Part shown: positions 1-5,593 of the stretch, in pieces
Numbering within the stretch: the stretch's first letter is position 1
How the letters are laid out: each line of letters starts with the position of its first letter
Assembly: GCA_031271065.1 (NCBI GenBank)
Contig: JAISWP010000076.1
Coordinates: forward strand, 1-5,593
Direction of reading: 5' to 3'
DNA: 5,593 nt
DNA from: Synergistaceae bacterium
GTDB lineage: Bacteria > Synergistota > Synergistia > Synergistales > Synergistaceae
The notes under the pieces: generated by a model
What the model saw: only the letters and a program-made list of their open reading frames with translations
The model's database searches: none
What the model was told of the DNA's origin: nothing
Program-made: the position numbers and the translations under genes

Positions 1-789
1 GTGGAGCGCGATACGATATACTACCGCTTCCGAGACAAAAACGGCAGCCCCCTGCCGGTTCCCCGCAACGGCGTTCTGCTCTCGGATTACGCGGCGAAAA
101 AGCTGGACGTAAGGGTGGGGGACAGCGTTAAACTCCATTCATATCTCTACGAGAGGGACGACCGGTGGGCGGCGGTGAGCGGGATAGTGTATCAGGCTTT
201 GGGCACTCGGGCTTACGCGGATATGGATTATCTGGCGCGGAACTTTCTGGAACCCGGTGCGGTGACCGGGTGCTTCCTCGATTCGGGCGACCCGGACGCG
301 GTCCACAGCCTGATGGAACTGCCGGCGGTCTCTTCCGTCGTCTCGGTGCGCGACGCGCAGTCTGTTTTGAAGGAGTACACGCGGATGATAAACGCCTTTC
401 TGGCGTTCATCGTCGCGTTGTCCGGCCTGCTTGGAGGGATAGTGATCTACTCGGTCACCGTCATAAATATAGGCGAGCGGGAGACGGAATTTTCAACGCT
501 GCGGGTGCAGGGAATGAGCCAGTGGGAAATTTTCTCGCTCCTGCTCCGCGAGAACAGCGTCGTGACGCTTCTCGGCTTCATCGCCGGAGCCCCGCTCGCC
601 GTGCTGTTTCTCGAATACAGCAGCGATTTGTTCAGCACCGAACAATATACTATTATGATGAGAGCGTCGGGCGTCAATTATCTGGACGGGGCGCTGCTGA
701 CCGTGCTGTTTATCGTGATGGCTCAGGCGGCGGCATGGCGCAGGATAAAAAGCCTCGATTTTCTGGCCGCCCTGAAAAACAGGGCTTAG
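1..789 (+). CDS. ABC transporter permease, FtsX/MacB family (5'-truncated)
   Basis: This is the C-terminal part of an inner-membrane permease that works with an ABC ATPase, probably for export or for transmitting force to the cell envelope. The frame is open from the first base, and the GTG there is probably an internal Val, so the first membrane helix is missing. Visible residues 1-125 resemble the extracytoplasmic MacB-type domain, including the stretch NGVLLSDYAAKKLDVRVGD at about 23-41. Three membrane helices follow at about 131-154, 186-207 and 229-247, the usual FtsX C-terminal set. Between the first two is the conserved cytoplasmic segment with GERETEFSTLRVQGMS (about 158-173), which in this family contacts the ATPase. 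The TAG stop lies 22 bases before the adaptor gene, so the two are probably co-transcribed. The substrate cannot be told; lipoprotein, peptide or drug export are all possible. The family call is firm, the exact role is not. Confidence 0.88.
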   Translation: MERDTIYYRFRDKNGSPLPVPRNGVLLSDYAAKKLDVRVGDSVKLHSYLYERDDRWAAVSGIVYQALGTRAYADMDYLARNFLEPGAVTGCFLDSGDPDAVHSLMELPAVSSVVSVRDAQSVLKEYTRMINAFLAFIVALSGLLGGIVIYSVTVINIGERETEFSTLRVQGMSQWEIFSLLLRENSVVTLLGFIAGAPLAVLFLEYSSDLFSTEQYTIMMRASGVNYLDGALLTVLFIVMAQAAAWRRIKSLDFLAALKNRA

Positions 790-797
790 GGGCGCCG

Positions 798-804
798 AAA
801 GGGA
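798..804 (+). promoter_or_regulatory. Ribosome binding site of the adaptor gene
   Basis: AAAGGGA sits seven bases before the ATG at 812, within the 22-base gap after the permease stop. It decides the adaptor start and shows the adaptor is translated independently although it is probably on the same transcript. Confidence 0.6.
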
Positions 805-811
805 ACGTCGC

Positions 812-1906
812 ATGAGAAAAAGAAAGACCGCTTTGCTTCGGACGATCAAATGGGCCGTGAATCTGCTCGCGGCGGCGGCGGCAGTCCTGGGCGCCGTTTA
901 CGTTTACGATCGCGGCGCGATCGTTTCCGTGGAAACCGCTCCCGTCTCCTTCGGCCCGATCCGCGAGGTAGTGGAGGATACCGGTTCGGTGGCCTCCCGC
1001 AGAGTGACCGTCGTTTCCGCCAGACATTCCTGCACAATAACGGAACTCCATGTGAAATTGGGCGACGCCGCGGCGTCCGGCGATCTGTTGCTGACGAACG
1101 ACAGTCCGCGCGACGCTCCCGGCGTCAGGGGGATGCGCGCGCAGGCCGAGGGGCTCAAGGTTCGGATAGCTCAGGCGCAGAAAGAGGCTGATCGCCTGAG
1201 GTCCCTTCAGCGTGGGGCCGCGAGCGCACAGGACGCGGAGCGGGCGCTGATGACCGTGAACGATCTCAGGGCCCAGATGAACGCGATACTATTCGACATA
1301 GCGGACGCGCTGGAGGATGCCCCCGAGAACACGGTGAAGTCGCCGGTTTCAGGGCTGATCACGGAAATCTTCACCGCTCAGGGGAACACGGTGATGCCCG
1401 GCGCGCCGCTGATGGAGATAACCGACACAGGAGACCTCTATATCAAGGCGGACCTCATAGAGAGCGACGCGGCGAAAGTCGAAATCGGGGACAGGGTGAT
1501 ACTGGACGCGTCAGAGAAGGAGGGGAGGATCATCCGTATCGACGCTAAGGTCAGGGAAGTGCTCTCCGAACTCGGCGTGACTCAGAAAAGGGTGACCGCC
1601 GAAATCGAGACGGACGGCTATCCCAGCCTGGGCGCCGACGTGGACCTGAGCGTCATTACAGACGAGAGAAAATCGGCGCTTTTGGTTCCGCGAAAGGCGG
1701 TCTTTTCACTCAACGGGCGCGATTACGCGTTCGCGGCGGCCGAAAGGGCGGAGCTCCGGGAGGTTGAAATCGGGCTAAAAGGAAAGGATCATTATGAGGT
1801 CCTAAACGGCCTGAGCGAGGGCGAATCCGTGATAATATCGCCGAACAGCGCCCTCCGGGACGGTTCGCGCATCAGCAAAGGCAGCGGGACGCGTCGGCCG
1901 CAGTAG
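812..1906 (+). CDS. HlyD/MacA-type membrane fusion (periplasmic adaptor) protein
   Basis: This 364-residue protein is the adaptor that would link the upstream permease to the periplasm and, in a diderm, to an outer-membrane channel. A basic N-terminus (MRKRK) leads into a single membrane anchor at about 12-32. The next parts match the family order: first half of the lipoyl-like domain (about 60-100), a short charged alpha-hairpin rich in Ala, Gln, Glu and Arg (about 103-165), and the second lipoyl half with KSPVSGLI (about 176-183). A beta-barrel domain (about 208-285) and a C-terminal membrane-proximal domain (about 290-355, with LVPRKAVF and LNGLSEGESV) complete it. The hairpin is short compared with adaptors that reach a TolC-like channel directly. 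The ATG is supported by a purine-rich Shine-Dalgarno (AAAGGGA at 798-804) seven bases upstream. No outer-membrane factor gene follows. An intrinsic terminator lies downstream. Confidence 0.9.
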   Translation: MRKRKTALLRTIKWAVNLLAAAAAVLGAVYVYDRGAIVSVETAPVSFGPIREVVEDTGSVASRRVTVVSARHSCTITELHVKLGDAAASGDLLLTNDSPRDAPGVRGMRAQAEGLKVRIAQAQKEADRLRSLQRGAASAQDAERALMTVNDLRAQMNAILFDIADALEDAPENTVKSPVSGLITEIFTAQGNTVMPGAPLMEITDTGDLYIKADLIESDAAKVEIGDRVILDASEKEGRIIRIDAKVREVLSELGVTQKRVTAEIETDGYPSLGADVDLSVITDERKSALLVPRKAVFSLNGRDYAFAAAERAELREVEIGLKGKDHYEVLNGLSEGESVIISPNSALRDGSRISKGSGTRRPQ

Positions 1907-1978
1907 TGCGTCTGCCCGCTGAATATCCCTGACCGCTCCGTAGGTCGGCCTGAACTGCGTTCTTCACACCTCATCTTT

Positions 1979-2004
1979 GCCGGTTACGCGCCCGGGGCTT
2001 TTTT
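1979..2004 (+). terminator. Probable intrinsic terminator after the permease-adaptor operon
   Basis: GCCGG (1979-1983) can pair with CC (1992-1993) and GGC (1996-1998), leaving two bulged G and an eight-base loop. The stem is followed directly by six T (1999-2004). Position, 73 bases after the adaptor stop, and the T run fit a Rho-independent terminator for the upstream operon. The stem is only five pairs and bulged, so it may be weak. A second, weaker hairpin (GACC 1931-1934 with GGTC 1943-1946) lies upstream without a T run. Confidence 0.45.
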
Positions 2005-2071
2005 GTTCCGGATGCAAATTACTCCGGCCATCTGCTATCATAGTCACTCGTCAGCCCTGTGCCGCGCTCTT

Positions 2072-2079
2072 TATAAAAT
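2072..2079 (+). promoter_or_regulatory. Possible -10 element upstream of the MFS gene
   Basis: TATAAAAT is the only AT-rich hexamer-like element close to the MFS start in an otherwise GC-rich gap, and it follows the probable terminator. No good -35 hexamer is visible about 17 bases upstream. A transcript from here would have a leader of about 25 bases. The call rests on the -10 match and position only. Confidence 0.35.
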
Positions 2080-2110
2080 TTCGGCGGCAGGCGGAAAGAA
2101 TTGATGATAG

Positions 2111-3310
2111 ATGCGCTTTCGCGAGTTGTCGGATGATACCAGGCTTCTTTTAAATTTATTTTTACCCTTTTACGCAATGCACTCCGTCGAACACGTATAC
2201 CTGATGTACGGAAGCGTGCTGCAGGGATATGGCCTCTCCCCCGAGGCTGCCGGGTGGATACTCGGCGTGTATTTTCTGTCCGGGATGCTCGCCCGCCCGT
2301 TCGGGGGGTGGATGCTCGAAAATTTTGGAATACGCAGAATGCTGCTCTGGAGCGGGGCTGCCAGTTTCGCGGGGACGTTCATTCTCCTGCCGGCGAGAGC
2401 ACCCATACTCCTTTTCATCGGCAGAGCTCTCAGCGGCGCCAGTTTCGGCCTTTACACGACAGGTCTTTTTTCGCATCAGGCGATGTGCGTTTCCGAGAAG
2501 GCAAGAGGCACAATGCTGGCGCTTCTGGCAGCGGGCGGCATGCTCCCGATGGCCACGGCAGCGCCCCTGGGCGAGTGGTTCCTGCTCAGTTCCCGCGAAT
2601 ACCTCTATCTGTCGATAGGACCGGTTCTGAGCGCGGTCTGCTGGGTACTGGGCGGGCGGGTCCGCTCTCCCGGATCCGCCCGCGGCGCCGCCGGTAAAAA
2701 GGAGTGGGGTTCGTATCGCGGGCTTCTGGCTTCGAGGACATTTCTTGCGATAGTCCTCAACGGGACTCTCATCGCCCTGGTGGACGCCATAGTCGTCAGC
2801 ATGTCCGTTCTCGCGGGGGAAAACGGATTGGCCGCCTCGTATTTCCTGGCGAGCGGATCTGTGGCTGCGGTGATAGTGCGGGTGGCCGGCTCCCGCGTCC
2901 TGAACTCGCTGCCCCGCGTCGTCCTGCTCGCTCCGTGCGGTATCATGATGGCCGCCGCGATGATCGCGGTCTCTTTTTTCCCGGCGCGGCACACTTTCAT
3001 CATATGCGGGATCGTTTATGGGACGGGAATAGGGGCGGGCTGGCCGATGTTCCACGCTCTGCTGTCCGATACTCTGGAACCGGCGCTGCGGCCCAAGGGG
3101 ACGGCGGCGGCGCTTTTGCTCTACGACCTGGGGTTCTTTCTCACGCCTCTTCTCGTGGGATACCTCTCGCCCATGCTGGGGACCGCCTGGACGTTCACGG
3201 CGATCTCGGCGGCAGCCGGCGCCGTCATGACGCTGCTCGAGATATTTTACTGGATACCCCTTCGCAGAAGACGGAAAAACGCCGCAAACCCTCCCGCGCA
3301 GCGGGTATGA
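2111..3310 (+). CDS. Major facilitator superfamily (MFS) transporter
   Basis: This 399-residue, very hydrophobic protein is an inner-membrane secondary transporter with length and helix spacing typical of a 12-helix MFS member. The first helix is about residues 12-35. The loop between helices 2 and 3 carries a recognisable MFS motif A, RPFGGWMLENFGIRRML (about 62-78). A basic cytoplasmic loop at about 183-205 separates the two six-helix halves, and a degenerate repeat of motif A (VRVAGSRVLNSLPRV, about 256-270) marks the second half. Helix 1 contains polar residues His24, Ser25, Glu27 and His28, which could bind substrate or protons. The C-terminus is short and basic (RRRRK at about 385-389). 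A TAG lies directly upstream in frame, so ATG 2111 is the earliest start; GGAAAG at 2093-2098 is 12 bases away, a longish spacing. It is the only gene on its transcript. Substrate is unknown; efflux of a drug or small metabolite is one guess. Confidence 0.88.
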   Translation: MRFRELSDDTRLLLNLFLPFYAMHSVEHVYLMYGSVLQGYGLSPEAAGWILGVYFLSGMLARPFGGWMLENFGIRRMLLWSGAASFAGTFILLPARAPILLFIGRALSGASFGLYTTGLFSHQAMCVSEKARGTMLALLAAGGMLPMATAAPLGEWFLLSSREYLYLSIGPVLSAVCWVLGGRVRSPGSARGAAGKKEWGSYRGLLASRTFLAIVLNGTLIALVDAIVVSMSVLAGENGLAASYFLASGSVAAVIVRVAGSRVLNSLPRVVLLAPCGIMMAAAMIAVSFFPARHTFIICGIVYGTGIGAGWPMFHALLSDTLEPALRPKGTAAALLLYDLGFFLTPLLVGYLSPMLGTAWTFTAISAAAGAVMTLLEIFYWIPLRRRRKNAANPPAQRV

Positions 3311-3345
3311 CGACGGGCATGAGGCGCCGCGCGTTTACCGGCCGT

Positions 3346-4917
3346 TCATACCTGAGACGACCACAGACGGCCGACGGACTCGAGTATCTTCGAGCGGAGG
3401 GGACGCTTCTCCCAGTCCGCGAGACGGCACTCCGCGGAATCCCTCATGTCGTCCGTGAAGCGTTCGGAGAGCTCGCGGCATATCTTTCCGTCGTATATGA
3501 ACGCCTGCACCTCTAAGTTTATATCGAGGCTCCTGCTGTCGAGGTTGGCGGTTCCCACAGAGGCTATGGCGTCGTCCATGATCAGTGTCTTGGCGTGCAC
3601 GAATCCTTTCCGGTAGAGCCATATTCTCACTCCTGAGCGCAGGAGGTCTTCCACGTTCGAAAAACCGGCCCAATGGGACAGAAAATGATCGCTCTTTTCC
3701 GGGATCAGTATCCTGACGTCACACCCGGAAAAAGCGGCGGTCCGGAGAGCTTCCGCCAGAACCTCTCCGGGTATCAGATATGGAGTCGTTATCCATATCC
3801 TCTTCTGCGCGGAGGTGATCATCATAAAATACATCTGACGTATGGAGCGCCAGGCGGACCCTCCGCTCGGAACTATCTGAAGCGGAACGGCCGGCGCGCT
3901 GCCGGACAGTTCCGCCCCGCGGCCGGGGGCGCGCGGTTCGCCGGAAAGAAAGGGTTCTCCGGCGCTGATCTTCCAGTCCGACGCGAATATATCGTCCAGG
4001 GCCAGGGCTCCTTCGCCGCGAAGCATGACATGGGTGTCGCGCCAATGCCCCAGAGGTCCCTCGCCAAGGTACTCCACCCCTATATTCATACCTCCCGTGA
4101 ACGCGGTTTCCCCGTCTATCACTATAATTTTGCGATGATTGCGGAAATTCGGCCTGCTGTGAAAAAACGGGAACGAGATCGGCATGAACGTGCTGTATTT
4201 GACTCCGGCTCTCTGCATGGTTCGTATCAGCTCGCGGCCCATTTTCCAGCTTCCGAATCCGTCCGTGGCGAGCCGGACGGTGACGCCGGAGGACGCCTTT
4301 TCGCACAGTATCGAGGCGATCTCCCGCCCCAGCCTGTCGTCATCGAAGATGTAATACTCCATGTGGATAGAGCGCCGGGCGCGCGCCAGCTCTTTTTTTA
4401 CCGCCCCGAAGGTCTCCGCCCCGTCGAAGAGCAGCCGTACCTCGCTGCAGGCGCATATCCGCGACGACGAACTCCTGTAAGCGAGGGCCGCGGTTTTCCG
4501 GACGCCCGGATCCATGCCGCGGCTTTCCATGCCCTCTATAGCCGGGTAGGAAACCGCCGGCCTGAACAGTCTTTTCGTTTTTATCCTTTTCAGATCGGGG
4601 CCGAGAAATATGTAAAGGACTACTCCCAGCACCGGCAGGAATATGAGGGTCATCAGCCAGAGCATCGTCCGGTCCGGGTTTCGTTCCTCCAAAAAAACCA
4701 AAACGGCTATGAAGATTACGTAAACCGTCACAATATGGGGGATAAACCCGGACAGCACTTCCGCGAGGGATATGAGCGACCCGTATATATAACGGGCGGC
4801 GGTCATCTCGTGGGGCTCCGTGAAAATCACCCGCCAAAAATAAGGGACGAGTCCCGCGGCGAAGGCCGCCGCGGCTATCAGAAGAAATTTTTTGAGAAGC
4901 GGCTTTCCGTACGTCAT
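3346..4917 (-). CDS. cls: Cardiolipin synthase (phospholipase D family)
   Basis: Bacterial Cls enzymes of this type join two phosphatidylglycerol molecules to give cardiolipin and glycerol in the inner membrane. Both HKD motifs are complete: His261, Lys263, Asp268 followed by GGMNIG, and His441, Lys443, Asp448 followed by GTANLDSRS. The N-terminus holds hydrophobic segments at about 10-29, 59-77 and 84-106, the last two with the family's LEERNPDRTMLWL and LGVVLYIFLGPDLKR stretches. EYYIFDDDRLG (about 187-197) and TPYLIPGE (about 378-385) are also family-typical. At 523 residues it is longer than E. coli ClsA (486). ATG 4917 has no clear Shine-Dalgarno. An in-frame ATG at 4806 (Met38) has GGAG nine bases upstream and would give exactly 486 residues, but would lose the first hydrophobic segment. 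I keep 4917 because that segment looks coding and similar three-segment Cls proteins exist in Firmicutes. It converges on the MFS gene and lies downstream of the PHP gene on the same strand. Confidence 0.95.
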   Translation of the reverse strand: MTYGKPLLKKFLLIAAAAFAAGLVPYFWRVIFTEPHEMTAARYIYGSLISLAEVLSGFIPHIVTVYVIFIAVLVFLEERNPDRTMLWLMTLIFLPVLGVVLYIFLGPDLKRIKTKRLFRPAVSYPAIEGMESRGMDPGVRKTAALAYRSSSSRICACSEVRLLFDGAETFGAVKKELARARRSIHMEYYIFDDDRLGREIASILCEKASSGVTVRLATDGFGSWKMGRELIRTMQRAGVKYSTFMPISFPFFHSRPNFRNHRKIIVIDGETAFTGGMNIGVEYLGEGPLGHWRDTHVMLRGEGALALDDIFASDWKISAGEPFLSGEPRAPGRGAELSGSAPAVPLQIVPSGGSAWRSIRQMYFMMITSAQKRIWITTPYLIPGEVLAEALRTAAFSGCDVRILIPEKSDHFLSHWAGFSNVEDLLRSGVRIWLYRKGFVHAKTLIMDDAIASVGTANLDSRSLDINLEVQAFIYDGKICRELSERFTDDMRDSAECRLADWEKRPLRSKILESVGRLWSSQV

Positions 4918-4923
4918 GAGGAG

Positions 4924-4932
4924 ATTTTAGCA
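4924..4932 (-). promoter_or_regulatory. Possible extended -10 promoter of cls
   Basis: On the minus strand TGCTAAAAT matches an extended -10 element (TGn followed by a TATAAT-like hexamer). A TTGACT lies upstream (4952-4957 on the plus strand) but with 22 bases between, which is too long for a classical pair; extended -10 promoters need little from the -35. The -10 ends six bases before the cls ATG, so a start of transcription at the usual distance would fall at or next to the ATG and give a leaderless mRNA, or would serve the internal ATG at 4806. Confidence 0.35.
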
Positions 4933-4997
4933 CGTTCCGCCGGGCGCGCAGAGTCAAAACCGCCCGCGGCGCGCGCAGTGCCAGGCTCGGGAATTTA

Positions 4998-5041
4998 CCG
5001 CATACGCGGGCCGGACGGTATTATACGCCGCCGTCCGGCTC
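4998..5041 (-). terminator. Strong hairpin at the end of the PHP gene (terminator-like, no T run)
   Basis: GCCGGACGG (5010-5018) and CCGTCCGGC (5031-5039) are perfect nine-base inverted repeats with a 12-base loop; one wobble pair and one further pair extend the stem to eleven. The PHP stop codon (5021-5023) lies in the loop. A second small hairpin, CCGC/GCGG with a four-base loop (4998-5009), is next to it and shares bases with the extended stem. On the minus strand no T run follows, so this is either a poor intrinsic terminator, an mRNA 3'-end stabiliser, or a pause site between the PHP gene and cls. Confidence 0.4.
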
Positions 5042-5593
5042 CGCAAGCCATATAGGGTTGGTGAAACTTTTTTTTCCGCGTTCGTCGAAACACTCGGCCC
5101 GGACGTAAAGCTCGCCGCCTCGGAGGGGGCAGATGAACTCGGTCATCAGTTCGCCGTCGCGTTCGGCTATGAGCCAGCGATAGTGCCGCGCCTGGCTCGA
5201 AAAATATATGCGTTTGGCGGGGGAGCAGCGCAGATGGATGTCTCCGTCGCTCACGAAAAAATCTTCGATGGCGGGGCCTCCGCAGCTGGAGTAAAAGCTG
5301 CCGCGGGCAAAAGCCTCCATGATATCGTCCAGGGCGAGAGAATCGGATTTCACCATCACATAGCCGCCGAAAGCGTCGTTTCCCGGAGAGTCGAACGGAT
5401 AGAAATTGTGGGTGTCGTCCGCAGCGAGCCCCCACAGCCTTCCGCCGCCGCGCAGGACCGCGTCCCAGCAGGAGAAAGACTCCCCGGCGTTTTCTATCAC
5501 CGCCGAGCAGAAATTATAGGCGTCGAGGACGGACAGATGCCGGACAGAGAGTATCTGATCGTACTCCGCCCGCGACCCGGGGGGGGGGGGGGG
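5021..5593 (-). CDS. PHP-family metal-dependent phosphoesterase, C-terminal part (5'-truncated)
   Basis: The frame runs open from the right edge of the window to a TAA at 5021-5023, about 185 credible residues after discounting the five Pro codons read from the terminal G run. A GTG at 5498-5500 is inside the domain and is not a likely start. The core stretch WDAVLRGG followed by GLAADDTHNF (near 5466-5402) matches the last metal-binding part of PHP hydrolases, with the Asp-x-His ligands at 5416-5408. After it come GGYVMVKSDSL, the helix LDDIMEAFARGSFYSSCG and the beta-rich tail with CSPAKRIYFSS, all typical of the C-terminal region of this family, which usually hydrolyses phosphoester bonds of small molecules or nucleotides. 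The N-terminal HxH motif is missing with the cut 5' end. It lies 103 bases upstream of cls on the same strand and may be co-transcribed with it. The substrate cannot be inferred. Confidence 0.82.
   Translation of the reverse strand, partial: PPPPPGSRAEYDQILSVRHLSVLDAYNFCSAVIENAGESFSCWDAVLRGGGRLWGLAADDTHNFYPFDSPGNDAFGGYVMVKSDSLALDDIMEAFARGSFYSSCGGPAIEDFFVSDGDIHLRCSPAKRIYFSSQARHYRWLIAERDGELMTEFICPLRGGELYVRAECFDERGKKSFTNPIWLAEPDGGV
5579..5593. other. Terminal run of 15 G (probable sequencing or assembly artefact)
   Basis: The last 15 bases are all G. In the PHP frame they would encode consecutive Pro, which does not fit the domain at that point. Such runs at a contig end are typical of low-signal read ends on two-colour sequencers, so the sequence from 5579 on should not be trusted as genomic. 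Confidence 0.75.

Noticed and set aside
1907..2110. Possible tRNA, small RNA or riboswitch in the adaptor-MFS gap
   Set aside because: No cloverleaf, T-loop-like GTTCGA motif or known riboswitch core is visible; only the terminator-like hairpin and a -10-like element can be supported.
2162..3055. A 297-codon open frame on the - strand opposite the MFS gene
   Set aside because: The product is rich in charged residues, Gln and Arg with no hydrophobic or motif structure, and it mirrors the membrane protein coding strand; a shadow frame.
3339..3373. Inverted repeat CGGCCGT / ACGGCCG around the cls stop, considered as a bidirectional terminator
   Set aside because: The loop is 21 bases, there is no T run on either side, and the core CGGCCG is itself palindromic and common in GC-rich DNA.
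4938..4979. GC-rich repeats (GCGCGC, GGGCG/CGCCC) in the gap between the PHP gene and cls, considered as an operator or repeat element
   Set aside because: The pairings are short with long loops and are expected by chance in such GC-rich sequence.
3673..5055. A 460-codon open frame on the + strand opposite cls
   Set aside because: It is antisense to a gene with both catalytic motifs intact. Its product is rich in Arg, Gly and Pro with no domain-like pattern, as expected from the mirror of a GC-rich gene.

Overview
The window is a GC-rich bacterial segment with four main coding regions and part of a fifth feature set. Its genes use ATA and AGG codons freely despite the high GC content. That mix, plus a MacA-like adaptor, would fit a diderm such as a member of the Synergistota. 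This is an inference from codon style and gene content, not a placement, because no rRNA or other marker is present. The layout is dense, with short gaps and no mobile element, CRISPR array or tRNA.

Left part (1-1906, + strand): the C-terminal part of an FtsX/MacB-type ABC transporter permease, cut by the left edge. After 22 bases comes an HlyD/MacA-type membrane fusion adaptor. The two look like one operon for a transport machine; its ATPase is probably upstream of the window. A 204-base intergenic stretch (1907-2110) holds a probable intrinsic terminator near 1979-2004 and a possible -10 element near 2072-2079.

Middle part (2111-4917): a 12-helix major facilitator superfamily transporter on the + strand faces a phospholipase-D-type cardiolipin synthase on the - strand. 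The two converge across only 35 bases. The cardiolipin synthase has both HKD catalytic motifs intact and makes or remodels cardiolipin in the inner membrane.

Right part (5021-5593, - strand): the C-terminal part of a PHP-family metal-dependent phosphoesterase, cut by the right edge. A strong hairpin spans its stop codon. The 103-base gap to the cardiolipin synthase contains an extended -10-like element that would start transcription almost at the cls ATG. The window ends in a run of 15 G, which looks like a sequencing or assembly artefact at a contig end.

Overall the gene content is ordinary envelope and transport biology. I found no convincing new system. The points worth a second look are start-site and expression questions around cls, the hairpin at the PHP gene end, and the poly-G end.
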